Assembly: GCA_025093555.1 (NCBI GenBank)
Contig: JAIWNF010000034.1
Coordinates: 124,001-188,000 of the forward strand
Direction: 5' to 3'
DNA from: Circinella umbellata
Taxonomy: Eukaryota > Mucoromycota > Mucoromycetes > Mucorales > Lichtheimiaceae
Length of the DNA stretch: 64,000 nucleotides
Of the stretch, positions 22,627 through 34,768 are shown piece after piece (position 1 is the stretch's first letter; each line of letters begins with the position of its first letter). Below the pieces are notes generated by a model, which saw nothing but the letters and a program-made list of their open reading frames with translations, was not told where the DNA came from and did no database searches. A program made the translations under genes and the position numbers.

Positions 22627-25258
22627 GCTGGTGTGAATGATGTCTACCCCCTTTTCCAGTACTTTCAGGACCATTGGATTGTTGTTGTTTAGGATGAAGT
22701 TGTTCGTTTACAATAGCAATAGCTTGATGACCGTTAAGAAAATCTGGATGAGCTGTATTGATATAACAAGCTTCCATTCTATATACATATATATGTTAAT
22801 AAAAAAAAATATTACTATTTTTACATTTCAAATCTTTGTAATGAAAATAAAAAAAAAGATACTTACGAAACTAGATCAGATACCAGTTTGTTGGTTGGAG
22901 TAAGTGCTTTTTTAAAGAAAGCAAGTACAACGGAATAAAATTTATCTTTTAGCGCTGGGAATCGTTTGAAAAACTAGACCGTATAAATCCATTCCATTAG
23001 TATATATTATAGATTTGGTAAGGTATCCAGAAATTTTATATAAATCTCTTTTATTACCTGTTTATTCAACAATTGTCCCAAGATTCGCACCAATTCCTCA
23101 TAAACCATTGTAATACATTTAATACTGGGATCTTCCAAACGCTTAATTTGTTTTTTAATAATAACTTCAAAAGCAGTAGTAGCAACAAATAAAGCTGGTG
23201 ATGAACCCTAGATAAAAAGAAAAATTCAATTCCAAATGAATATTAGAAGGGGAATAAGTGTGAACACGAATGGATACTTACAGAAGAGTTATATAAAATA
23301 GTTCGAATATCAGCATCTTTAATTTGTTCAAGTGGATCTATCTGTTTTACGCCATGGGCATATAATTCATGAAACACAAAACTAATACGTGCACCACCAG
23401 AAAGTTCATAACTTGATAAATCATTTGAATTACCATCAATAATGGTTCTAAATTCAGTACAAAACTCAGTAATAATATTTAATACCAAACTAGCTTGATT
23501 ATCACTTAGTGGATCACCTAATTGTAATAATTCTTGTTGATATTTTGTAAGTGCGTTTTGGATTTTTGCTTTGATTTCTGGCAATGTGTTTTTGATATGA
23601 TGCATTAAAATCTATGTTTCCCCACCCCACCACTTTTTTTTAGTAAAAAGTTGAAGCATTATTGGTTTTAATGTAAAAAAAAACAGTAGATCAACCCTTC
23701 CCCGTTTTTTTTTACTCTCTCTTTCTTTCTTTCTCTCTATCACACACACACACACACATAATATATATGCAAAATAAATAAATAAATATTACCATATTTA
23801 ATTTACGTGCCAAAAAGGGTGTACCACAATATTGAGCCTTGGATCGATAGGAAGGATGATTTTCAAAAAAATCTCTTTCTGCTTCTAAAGCCTTGGAAAT
23901 TTCTTTTTTGTTTTCAATATCTCGTTGACCACGATTAATAACAGGTACATAACCTTTTAACCACGTAAAAAAAACATCGACGTTAATTGAACATTTCAAT
24001 ATTAAATGAATTTGTATTTCAGCAACATGATTGGTTGTTTTTTCCATAAATATATAATATAGATCTAAAAAAGTAAAAGCTTTACCTAATCGAAGTGGGA
24101 TCATACGACCTGCTAATATATCAATAACATCCGTTCCTTGATCCATTAAATCCACTTTAGTGAGAACACCAATAGTTCGTAATCCCTCTGGGTCCACTTC
24201 TCGTGCCAATTTTAAACCATCCGAGTTAGCTAAATCCGTATTTGCGGCGGTTACAGCAAGAATAATGGCATTAGGTTTGGTAATATATTTTAGAAGCATG
24301 TCACGAATTTGTTTTTCAATATCTTTAGGTTGATCACCCACAGGAACCTAATCATTTTTATTGTTATTGAATACCAAAACAGACACACACGCACACACAC
24401 ACACACATAAATCGGTTCGATACATCTTAATATTCCCTTTCTCTTCTGATTACATCCTATGTCAATATCTTTACCTTTGTCAAGCCAGGTAAATCCACCA
24501 TCGTTAATGTCAATACGTTAGGTGAAAACACTCTGAGATTAATGGGTTGAGGTGAAATACCTTTTTGAATTATATGTATATAATTACATCTCAGTTCAAT
24601 TTTTCTAGATTCTATGAATAAAGTATTTCTTATTTTTCTTTTTTTTTTTTTTTTTTTTTGTTATATGTTACCCAAGTTTTTGCCCGTTTTAAGTTCAGTA
24701 TCTCTAACAATCTCTTCACGAATCTTGTCAAAGTCATAAAATTTTTGTCCTGGAAGATGAAGGAATTCACCCCATTCATCTTGTCCTTTTTCAGTTGACT
24801 CAGGATTCGCGGGTCTATTAATAAGTTGTAAAATCTATAGGCATGCATAAGTAGTTTATACTATACTTTCCTTTTTCAATAGTTCAAAAATAAAAAAAAA
24901 AAGAGAGAGATAGTGAATTCCTATTTTTTTATTATCTTCACTTACCAAAGGACGACGAGTAACAATACCAGACCCTCTTGGTAAAAAATCGCGACCCACA
25001 ATATTTTCCAATACAGAACTTTTACCACTCGATTGCGAACCAATGACGGTAATTTGTGGTAAATCGACAGGATTATGTACGCCTACTGTAGCAAATGCAT
25101 CTTGGAGTTTATTGACTATATAACAATAAAAAAATAAAATAACATTGGGAACGCGTTTATTACTATTATTATGAAACTTTTCTTTCTTTTTAAACTCTTA
25201 TAAAACAAAGAGACAATATATAAATATATATACCAGTTTTAATAAGTTGACTATCCAT
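21867..25258 (-). CDS. VPS1: Dynamin-family GTPase Vps1
   Basis: A multi-exon dynamin-related GTPase. [16 protein letters not shown] leads into the G domain: P-loop [20 protein letters not shown], switch [14 protein letters not shown]3 [14 protein letters not shown], and G4 [12 protein letters not shown]. The middle/stalk domain includes [18 protein letters not shown] and [20 protein letters not shown]. The GED at the C-terminus includes [20 protein letters not shown] and ends [26 protein letters not shown] and the lack of PH and PRD domains favour Vps1 over Dnm1 or classical dynamin. Vps1 acts in Golgi/endosome-to-vacuole traffic, vacuole fission and peroxisome fission. The insert before the GED holds a 13-Gln tract in a low-complexity Ser/Asn/His segment. 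The gene runs toward the SLC35F gene, with 260 bp between their stops. Confidence 0.96.
22591..22630 (-). repeat. CAA/CAG tract encoding a 13-Gln run in Vps1
   Basis: On the minus strand a CAG CAA... run encodes 13 glutamines between HHSH and HLAALQ. It sits in the variable segment between the stalk and the GTPase effector domain (insert B). It is nearly pure CAA, so repeat-length change between strains is likely. Confidence 0.95.
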
Positions 25259-26409
25259 ACTAATAATAATAGGTGTGTTTCCAGAAAGAGAGAAAAGAGA
25301 ATGAAAAAAAAAAAGTTATGCTACGCGTTTATGTTACGAAGGACTTCGGGGTTTTTAGCTGCATTTTTCTAGTTGGTACTACCTAAAAAAAACCCCACTT
25401 TGGCACTAGCGTCGATTAGATTTGGATAAATTTCAAGGGAATCAAATGATACGTAATTTATTTATTTTTTTCAGGTCTCTCACAAGAATGAATGACATGC
25501 AAGTAAATTAAATAAAATAAAACAACTTACTCTATTTATTTATTTTTGTTGTTGACGTGAATTGATCACGATAAATTTTCGGTTATATAAATAACGAGAA
25601 AAGAAAACATGTTTGCCGGCCATGATGGTATTGACTTGGTACTATTGAGAATTATGTTATAATCTAGCAAAAAAAAATGTCATAAGTAATGTGTTAATTC
25701 ATACTAATAATCTCTTGTTGCTAGGGAGCAAGCACCATGGTAATGTCGTAGTATATGTTCTATAGCAACTAAATCCAGAAAATAATAAAAAGTAGTACAT
25801 TTACACAACTGATTATAACACAAACTGATGACAATAAAGATTTATATTATATTTTTGCAGTAAACATAAATGATGATTTAACAGCAAGCCGTCATACGAA
25901 AAGAAATGATTATACAATTTGACGGAGGTGAAAGTTATAGTACAACCTCTCCCCCTTCCCCTTAGATTTTAGGATGTTTTACTACAACTACGAGTGTATA
26001 ATTTTATATGGAAGGAAAGAGATGATGCAGGAGTAAAAAGGAACCTAGTAAGTAGTCTTTTTTTTATAGTATATAGTATCTATTTTATCCATTATTCGCT
26101 TTATATCATAGCTACTAAATAATAACTTATTTATTATACATGTTTATCGAAACAAATAGCTATCAATCATTTACAAGAAAAAACCATATTACTCTGTATC
26201 AAAAATAATAAAATAAAAAAAACCCCATTCTAAAATATTTATTTATTACCCCGCATGCATCCTAATCCGCTGTAGTAAAAATGTAGTGTGTCCCTTTTTT
26301 TTTTTTTTTTGCTTCTTCTACTTCTTCCTTTTTTTTTTCCTGACCTGTTTCTTTCCCTTTTCTTTCTTTTCTTCTCCCTCTTTTCTATAATATCTATTTT
26401 ATATTCAAA
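25259..26409. promoter_or_regulatory. Divergent promoter region of VPS1 and CDC10
   Basis: About 1.15 kb lies between the two outward-facing start codons. It includes pyrimidine-rich sequence just before the CDC10 ATG (26297-26390), as is usual for highly spliced fungal genes. No repeat or extra gene is seen. Confidence 0.5.
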
Positions 26410-28392
26410 ATGACATCTAGTTCAATCATTGCTGAACCATCATCGGTCGGTCATATTTGTATTAACAGAAGAAAAATATATATATATGATATCAAGAAGA
26501 ACACATAGAAAAAAAAAGCAGCGATACTAATCTTTTGAACAACAACAATAATAATAACAATAATAATAGACATCACTTGAAGGTTATGTTGGTTTTGATA
26601 CCATTACCCAACAAATCGAAAAGAAACTTTTAAAGAGAGGTTTTCATTTTAATGTCATGGTTGTTGGTAAATACAAATTCTTTTTTTTTTTTTTTTTATA
26701 GCAAGAAGATAGTATATATACATTTAACAATTCGACAACAATTATTTTATATATATTTACAACAGGTCAATCAGGTTTGGGTAAATCTACTTTGGTAAAT
26801 ACCATTTTCGCCTCTCATTTAATTGAAAGCAAAGCACGTTTGTTATCTGATGAACCTCCAAGACAAACTACTGAAATTCAAACTGTCTCTCATTGTAAAT
26901 TATATATTTATATATTTATATTATTACTGTAATGGATTATAATATGTTCATATATTCTGATCCATAATTTTATTTTAAATACTTAGTGATTGAGGAGAAT
27001 GGAGTACGTCTGAGACTTAATATTGTTGATACCCCTGGGTATGGAGATCAAGTGAATAACGAAAACTGGTATGTATAAAAATTTGATGTAGTAGTAAAAT
27101 AACATACAATAGATAAAAAAAAAAAAACTCATATATATTTATTTTCAATGTTAATATCTAGTTGGGAACCTATTATTAAGTACATTAAGGATCAACATTC
27201 AGCTTATTTACGTAAAGAGCTTACTGCAACTCGAGACCGTTATATTCAAGATAGTAGAGTTCACTGTTGTTTGTTCTTTATCACTCCAACGGGTCATGCG
27301 TAAGCTTTTAATTCTTTCTCCCTCATTTTTTTTTCTGCTCCCTCGCACTATCTCCTACACTGTTCCCCCTACCTTCTCTCTGTCTCTCTCTTAACCCCTT
27401 CCCCTTTCTTTTTTTTTTATATATTTGTTTAAAAGTAACTGACATAATTATTATTATTTCACTTTAGACTTAAACCTATTGATGTTGTTGTTTTGAAAAA
27501 ACTTTCAGAAGTTGTCAATGTCGTTCCTGTTATTGCCAAATCCGATTCACTTACTATTGAAGAACGTCACGCATTTAAACAAAGAGTATGCTATCAAGGA
27601 TTAATTTATACATTATTTATTTTATTTATATAAAATTGCATGATTTTTTTTTTAGATCAAGTCCGAACTTATATTTCATAATATCAAATTGTATCCTTAT
27701 GAAAGTGATGAGGATGATGAACAAGAACAAGCGTTGAATGAAAGCATTCGGGTAAAAAAAAAATATAGTGAATGGTTATATATATATGTGTGTGTGTGCT
27801 CAATTTATGATTATCAATATGATTTCTATTAGGAACTTCTTCCATTTGCTATTGTAGGTTCTGAACGTAATGTTACAATTGATGGAAAACCTGTTCGAGG
27901 AAGAAAGAATAGATATGGTGTTATCAATGGTAAATTATACATTCGTTGTTATGTCTTTTATTATTATTATCAGATAATTGATCTTAATTGAAATAATCAA
28001 TAATAGTTGAAAATGAAGAACATTGTGAATTTATTTACTTGCGTAATTTCCTTACTCGTACACACCTTCAAGATTTGATTGAAACAACTGCTCAAATCCA
28101 TTATGAAGCATTCCGTGCTAAGCAATTACTAGCTATAAAAGAATCATCAAATCCCTCTGGAGCTGGTGCTAGTAGTACTCAATCATCTGCCGCTAACAGT
28201 CCTCAAGAAAACTTTCCTCCTAGTCCAGCTGTAGGTGTTAGTCCTACAACCATGGGAAGTCCAGCTCAATCTAACAAGTAATTTTTTTTTCTTTCTATTC
28301 CTTTTTGTATTTTCCATTTCCCGAGAGGAAACACATTTTATTGATTTTTTTTTTTTTTTTGCTTTTGTAGATCTGTCCCAGCATTTGGTTAA
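26410..28392 (+). CDS. CDC10: Septin, Cdc10 group
   Basis: The best match is the Cdc10 septin group, with EGYVGFDTITQQIEKKLLKR at the start and the P-loop VVGQSGLGKSTLVNTIFASH. These are followed by G3 DTPGYGDQVNN, EPIIKYIKDQHSAYLRKELT, G4 AKSDSLTIEERHAF, the septin unique element (NVENEEHCEFIYLRNFLTRT) and HLQDLIETTAQIHYEAFRAK. Like other Cdc10-type septins it has a very short N-terminal extension and no long C-terminal coiled coil. The tail is a Ser/Pro/Ala-rich segment of about 45 residues ending SVPAFG. Exon 1 encodes 12 residues and is followed by a conventional TACTAAT branch site. Cdc10 is the central subunit of septin octamers at the bud neck, hyphal tip or septum. Confidence 0.95.
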
Positions 28393-28501
28393 ACTAACTT
28401 TAACTTGTTCTCCTTCTCTTTTACTTAACCTTTTATTTCTCTCTTTCTCTCTTTTTTCTCTCTAATCATTTTCCTGAGAAAGATGAGGGTTATATAACCC
28501 A

Positions 28502-28540
<39 letters not shown>

Positions 28541-28966
28541 AAAGAGTTTCTATATAATCCACAACAATTCTCCTATTTATTTTATTTTTCACAACCCTTT
28601 TTCAATTTGACTAAAATTTCTTTTTAGTTTTATATATCATTCATCTTATTATTATATAATTACAGTACTTCAAATGTTAATTCAATTTACTTAGTTGCTT
28701 TTTAAGTGGATATAAAATATAATGATAATGATAATACAAACATTAATACTAATTAGTAACTAATGTATATATTATCATGACATTAGAGGTACTAGGTAAC
28801 CAGTGCCTAATTCATATAAAATAGAAAAAATCATTTTTAAATATCAGTTTAAATAGTGGCCTGGAAAATCTTTGCATTACATTTGAAATATCGAATTTTT
28901 TTTTCCCCATTGTAACACAGTTTTAAATAATAATAATATTACCTTTCAAAAAAAAAAAAAAAGATC
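28393..28966. other. Intergenic with a 35-nt poly-A tract
   Basis: CDC10 3' flank followed by the GRC3 promoter. An unbroken run of 35 A lies at 28505-28539, about 110 bp after the CDC10 stop. No target-site duplication or 3'-truncated gene copy is seen beside it, so I call it a homopolymer rather than a processed insertion. Confidence 0.7.
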
Positions 28967-31900
28967 ATGTATGGTAAACGTAAACGGTCAAGCGACCTAA
29001 TTGATGACAAATTACCTACAGCTACTCGAGCAACTAGTAAGATCATTTCTTTGTTAACATTTTCTTAAAAAGAAACACGTCTCAATAGCAAGTAATTCTA
29101 ATGTGGAAAAAATGGCAATAAATTGTATTATTTCCTGATATCTCTCTCTTCTTTTTTTTGGGGGGTACTTGCTTGTAGAATCAGCTCCTGTAAAGCAAGT
29201 AAAAGCAGTCGTTATTAATTCGAAAGTAATCATTGAACCCAATAAAAACCATAACGTAGAAAACTCAAAGGGATCTACCAACAGGAAAAACACATCATTA
29301 ATACCCACAAGCGCGATTGAAGTGGACACAGCAACGTCAACAACTATTAATAACAATGATTTATCTTTCAGGAAAGAAGCAGATACATTAACCAATGAAA
29401 TAACTAGTTGTTCATTATCAAAAGTAACGGGTGATATCACTGCACATATAGCTACAACAACATCGACATCAAGTTCAACTAAGACCCATTCATCAGCAAA
29501 ACCAATGAGCGCTATTGCTGCACGTAAAGCAGCAGCAGCTAATGCTATAAAAAACAAAGTAACACCGATTAGTACAACAAAAACAGCCAATAAAGATGTA
29601 TCACCGAAACCAATGAGTGCCATTGCTGCACGTAAAGCAGCAGCAGCAGCAGCAACAGCAGCTAGTGCCGGTGGATCAACTTTTAGTACATCAAAAACTG
29701 TATCTACTACTGCTACAGTACTACAAAAGGATAATGTTCGTAACAATTCAACACCAGAGTCACCTAATAATTTATCCAATTGGAATACTTCATCACCTTT
29801 ATCACAAACACCATCACCACGTTCTGATTCACCAGGAGTAAAAACATTCAGAAGAAGAGAACCTAGAATGTAAGTGAAAGGTTTTTATTATTCAATGATA
29901 ATAGATCTATTATACGCATACTATATATATACTTATACATAAGGATATACAACCATTACTAGTTCATTTAAAGATCCAAATGCTATATCGATTTTCAATC
30001 CTTCTGAAAAAAATGTACAAAGTGTTATCGTGGATGAAGAACCATGTCTAATTATTGGTCTTAAACCAGATGAAGTAAGTAAAAAAAAAAAAAATTCTTC
30101 AATTATAGTAAACCTTTTTTTTTCTTATCTATTTATTTATTTATAGAAAATCGTGTTTGCTGGAAAAGCACTGATAGCACCTTTATCTGGATCTATCTCT
30201 ATTATGGGATCCATTTTACAACCTTCATCACCTAATCATATTGATCTTTATCCAACCTATTCACCAAGAACTCATTCATTACTTGTTATCCAATCTATCA
30301 CTGACAATGACAAAGACACTATCCAACGGAAATCAAATATTCGTATTTCAACGGACGATTCAATAAAGTCAACTGTGAATAATATGAGAGATGCTGAACG
30401 ATTATCATCCTTATTTTTAGTAATGGGTATGCAATGGTGTGGATTAGATGATATGGAAGACTTGGCTGAAGTACCAAGAGGTATCTTTCAATTAAAGACG
30501 ACAAATGACGAACAACAGCAACATGAAAATGAACATAAACAACATTTTGCAATGATGGATAGTATACCCGGATTTCAACCTGTAAGTTTCTTTTATTACT
30601 ATTATTACAAGGAATCAACTACTTTTTTTTATGTTTATTTTCATAAATTTGGGAAATTAATGATCCTCTTTTTTTTTTAGCTTTTCTCATTAGTATCTGA
30701 TATCAAAGCAATGGATATACCTATAGCTTGGGAAAACTGTGTACAAAAAATCCAAAAAAGTAAACAAGGTACAATGAATATATATGATTATACTTGATAC
30801 ATGATTTATACTTATTATTATTTTTATTTAGAACGACAATCACCATGCGTAGGAATCGTTTGTGGAAGTAAAGATATGGGAAAATCTACATTTAGTCGAT
30901 ACTTAATGAATGCATTATTAAACAAGTAAGTTTTATTTTTTTTTAACTTTTACTCGCGCCTTTCTTCTCACGAATGGATGAATTTATTTTTAGACACCAA
31001 AAAATTGCATATTTGGAAACTGATGTTGGACAAAGTGAATTCACGCCATCGGGAATGGTGTCATTACATATAATTGAATCACCTATCATGGGACCTCCTT
31101 ATACACACCAACATCTTTCACCTATCCATAGTCATTATATTGGTTCAGTAACTTCTGGGAACAACCCAGGCTATTATCTTGATACCATTGGTCATCTTTT
31201 ACAATTATACAAAACAAACTATCATCATTTGGATATCCCTTTAATAATCAATACACAAGGATGGATTAATGGACTTGGATATGATTTATTATTAAGCATC
31301 ATTCAACAATCGACTCCTACAGATGTGTTTGTAATGCATAGTCAACTATTTGACCAATCGAAAAATCTTCCTGTAACATTTGCTGCTACAATATCACCAT
31401 CCTCCACTGAATTAGGTGAAAAAGAAGGAAAGGCAATGAAGAAAAATATGCATTACTTGGAATGTGTTGTAGACCCGTTAGCACCCAACACTCGGTTTTT
31501 TTCAGCTACAAGTTCTCGAGAATTGGCCATGGTATCTTATCTTCACCAAGATTTAAATCATTTTGGACGTTTAGGACAACCTTGGTGGAATTTTCAAACA
31601 AGAATTGTTGATAAACTTCCATGGGTTCTGGATTGGCGAAAGGGGTTATTGAATGGTATTTGGTTTTTGAGCGAAGATGTTCCACAAAGTCAATTATTAT
31701 ATGCACTGAACGGTACAATTGTTGCTCTTGTTGGATTTACGGATCAAGAACAACAAAAGCAACAAACGAGTATACCTGAAGTATCGAATGGTCAAATTGT
31801 AAGTTTCTTTTCGTTATCATGAGATATTATTATAAATTTCAAATTACTCAATCGATCTTTTTTTTTTAAATTCATGCATATAGACGCCTCCTCTATATTT

Positions 31901-32225
31901 TGGACCCTCTGAAAATCCACCTCCGTCACCTGCAAAGACTATCTGTTATGGTTTGGCTATTATACGAGCCATTGACCCAATGAGTCATGCATTTCATATC
32001 ATCACTCCATTACCATTGTCAACACTGACAAAAGTCTCGGCTATTGTTAAAGGAACTATTCCATTACCTGTCTCAACATTATTGGATCAGCATAATGGTA
32101 ATGGAAACGGTATTGCTCGACAACCCTGGAACAAGGTTCCATATTTAGAACAAAGTATGGCTGTCAATGGTATCGGTGCCATTGCAACAAAGAAAAGACG
32201 AATTAAAATACAAAAACGTACATAA
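28967..32225 (+). CDS. GRC3: Polynucleotide 5'-hydroxyl kinase Grc3/Nol9
   Basis: From ATG 28967 a long basic, Ser/Thr-rich N-terminal region (about 270 residues) contains a duplicated segment, KPMSAIAARKAAAA, twice. The kinase core follows. An N-terminal beta domain (AGKALIAPLSGSISIMGSIL) precedes the Walker A GIVCGSKDMGKSTFSRYLMN, then Walker B-like YLETDVGQSEFTPSGMVSL. The rest matches the Nol9/Grc3 C-terminal half, including LPWVLDWRKGLLNGIWFLSE. With Las1 this enzyme forms the RNase PNK complex that phosphorylates the cleaved ITS2 pre-rRNA before Rat1 trimming. It is nucleolar, and the KRKRSS start and the basic C-terminal tail (KKRRIKIQKR) would suit nuclear import. Exon 2 begins after a GTAAGA donor at the codon for the first Lys of KSAPVKQ. 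Confidence 0.94.
29507..29651 (+). repeat. Duplicated segment in the Grc3 N-terminal region
   Basis: The coding sequence for KPMSAIAARKAAAA occurs twice about 100 bp apart (near 29507 and 29609), with GCAGCAGCAGCA runs at the ends. It looks like a recent in-frame duplication in a disordered region. Confidence 0.85.
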
Positions 32226-32491
32226 TATACATTTGGGGACCAAAAAAAAAAACAAAAGATATAATATATATTTATATATATAATTTTTTTTAATTAATGA
32301 TAATAATATTTGTATAATAAAGAAGAAATGCAAAGTGTTGTTACTGTTACAGCTATTGGTAACATGAATGTTGATTGTCTAGAGTCTTGACTGTTATGTC
32401 GCTTTGTTTTACGTTCTGTCCGTGATTTTCGTTTTTGTTTTCGTGGTTTTTGTGATGATGACGATTGTTGTTTTTCTTGCGACGGCGATAG

Positions 32492-33491
32492 TCAGGCAGA
32501 AGCATTTGTTGCTTGATCAGCTGGTGGGTTATTTAATTTTCCTTGTTCAATATAAACATCACTACCATGAGCTATATAATAGAATAAATACTTTCAGTTA
32601 ATAAAATTCATCCACAAAAAAAAAAGCTAATTTTATCGATTCTATCGAAATGAATTTTGACTCACTTTCAACCATAACACTAGCAAACTTATCCAATTTT
32701 TCACAAATCAAAGGCTGTAATTGTTTTCGGATCAAAGGCTTAATAGCTTGTTTCGCAGAAGAATCATCAGTAATTGAAATGTTAAACTATATCCAAATAA
32801 ATAAATGAAAAAATATAAGCAAATTATTAAACATATCTATTAATAAATTCATTATTAAAAAAAAAAACTTACCACGTAATCATCTACTTCAGAATCATGT
32901 GCAACTTCGGGAATAGTAATACTGCCAGCAACTTCAGTTCCATCAGCCAAAGTACCTTTTTTTGACAGCAAAAAAGAACAAAGCAAAAAAAAAAAAAAAT
33001 TGTCAGTTATTATATCCATAGCAACCAATTATTAAAAGAGAAAAAAATAATAATACTATTCTTGTAATTTACCTTGGAAACCTAATTTCAATACCATATC
33101 AAAGATTGTAATAATCTTTCCTTTTCTCATGTTAAGGTCACAATCTCCTGATAAATCTTCTATTTTATTGATTGACACTTCATGACCATCCTTTTGAGCT
33201 TCAAGTCCTTCAAGTTCTTCAGAAAAATATTTCTTTGCCCAGGTAAAACAGTTCTTGTTAACCCTAAATATAACACATTTAAGAATAAATGTAAGTTATT
33301 AAAAGATTCTTGTTTTGTTCATGCTGCTGTTTTTTTTTTTGTTATTAAACTAACCAGTGCCTATAAATATATATATGTGTGTATGTATTCATATGTGAGT
33401 ATATCAATAAAATAATAATTAAAAGTTAAATTAATTTTCTAAAGTTGAATCTGACAGCTTACCAGTTGTTAGGATTCTTCCAGTTGGACAT
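32492..33491 (-). CDS. Aha1 N-domain / Hch1-like Hsp90 co-chaperone
   Basis: Spliced from ATG 33491, the protein reads MSNWKNPNNWHWVNKNC, the hallmark NxNNWHW start of Aha1/Hch1. It continues with WAKKYFSEELEGLE, LSGDCDLNMRKGKIITIFDM, and GTLADGTEVAGSITIPEVAH. It ends after about 165 residues with QGKLNNPPADQATNASA. The C-terminal Aha1 domain (Bet v1/START-like) is absent, so the gene matches the Hch1 arrangement, that is, only the domain that contacts the Hsp90 middle domain and raises its ATPase rate. The NNWHW motif depends on a 6-nt exon at 33355-33360. The gene's 5' side has about 1.3 kb to the ERG6 stop. The short extension after the N-domain is low-complexity. Confidence 0.9.
33355..33360 (-). 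other. 6-nt microexon completing the NNWHW motif
   Basis: Exon 1 ends AACAACTG before a GTAAGC donor, and the later exon begins GGTTAACAAG after TTTAG. Joining these directly gives NNWVNKNC, lacking two residues that are near-invariant in Aha1/Hch1. On the minus strand the intron holds TTATAG, then GCACTG, then GTTAGT: a proper acceptor, six nucleotides and a proper donor. Inserting them gives AAC TGG CAC TGG GTT, that is NWHWV, in phase. Confidence 0.85.
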
Positions 33492-34768
33492 TTGTAAGCT
33501 TCAAAAGAAAAGGTAATGAAGAAACGGAAAGAGAAAAAAAAAACAAAACTCTTTTTTTTTTTAGGGTTCCTCGAAACTTCCAGCCAATTGATAAATACAT
33601 TACCTCCGCCCTCTTTTCTCTGGTCTCTCTGGTACTCCTTTGGAGGGAACAGATGGACCAACCAAATTCTTTTTCGTAAAATAAAAAATTTGGTTTGAGC
33701 TATGAAGGCCAACACACATAGAACTTTTCTTTTTTAAAAAAATAATCGGGTAAAAAACATAATTGGAACAAAAACAAAAAGATTGCCATGCCAACCCAAA
33801 ATAAAAAAAAAATTCCTGCGCTTTAATCCTTCCTTTCTCAAATAGTTTACGGGTCTTTAAATATGTATGTGCTTTATTTCATGCAAAAAGTAAAAAAAAA
33901 CAGATACAGGAAAATGTCACATGTTTTAACATAATTAAAACACTCTACTCCATTAAGGCATTTTTTTTATCAGCCACTTTGTCTCTCTTTATATTTAAAC
34001 TTGATCCTTTGTCACGAGAAATAGTATGTAATAAAAAAAAAAAAAAAGGCCAATGCACTAAAACCGGGAAAAGATGAGCTAAACCGCGGGAAAAAAAATG
34101 TAGCTTTTCTTTTTTTTTATTACATCAGGTGTAACTAAATAGACCAATTGCCGAATGGATACGATACACAGCATTTTATGTGTAAATCTATTATTGCATG
34201 CTATATTATTATAATTAAATTACTATTGTTGTTGTTGATAGCATGGTATGAAATTAATGATAGTAACATTGAATGGTGTTGACATCTCTGAATACAATCA
34301 TGTTTCTTAGTTGCTAGGATAAAATAATCAAGTAACAATAGCAAAAAAAAAAATGATGATTTATTACTGTTTTCTCACCAAGAAAAAAAGGGGGTGGGGG
34401 TTCAAAAACGAGACAACCAAATCAGTATAGATCCCCCCAACAACAAATAATACAGCATAATGAATCCAAAGAAGCTAAGATATTTTTTTTTTTGAAAAAA
34501 AAAATCATAAATTATTAACAAACATAAAAAATTAAAAAAAAAGTTTATATACGATGGGTCAAAATAAAATAAAAGAAAGGTTGGATGAGAGGACGAGCGA
34601 ATAAAAAATTAAAATAATAACTGTATGATCTGTGTGTGTGTGTGTATGTGTGCGTGTGCGCGTGTGTGCGTGCGTACGTGCGTAGTGTGTGAGAACTGCG
34701 AAGAAAAAAGGGGTTACAAAAAAATATTATTTTTAAATAATAAGGAAAAAGAATAATGGGGGTTTTTT
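33492..34768. other. Intergenic, Aha1/Hch1 5' flank and ERG6 3' flank, with a TG-rich repeat
   Basis: No gene is seen. Poly-A and poly-T runs are frequent. A TG/CG-rich microsatellite (GTGTGTGTGTGTATGTGTG and continuation) lies at about 34632-34690. Antisense reading frames near 33516-33715 reflect A/T-run bias. Confidence 0.6.

Noticed and set aside
28505..28539. Poly-A tract as sign of a retro-inserted cDNA
   Set aside because: No coding or retroelement 3' end precedes it except the normal CDC10 3' flank, and no target-site duplication is visible.
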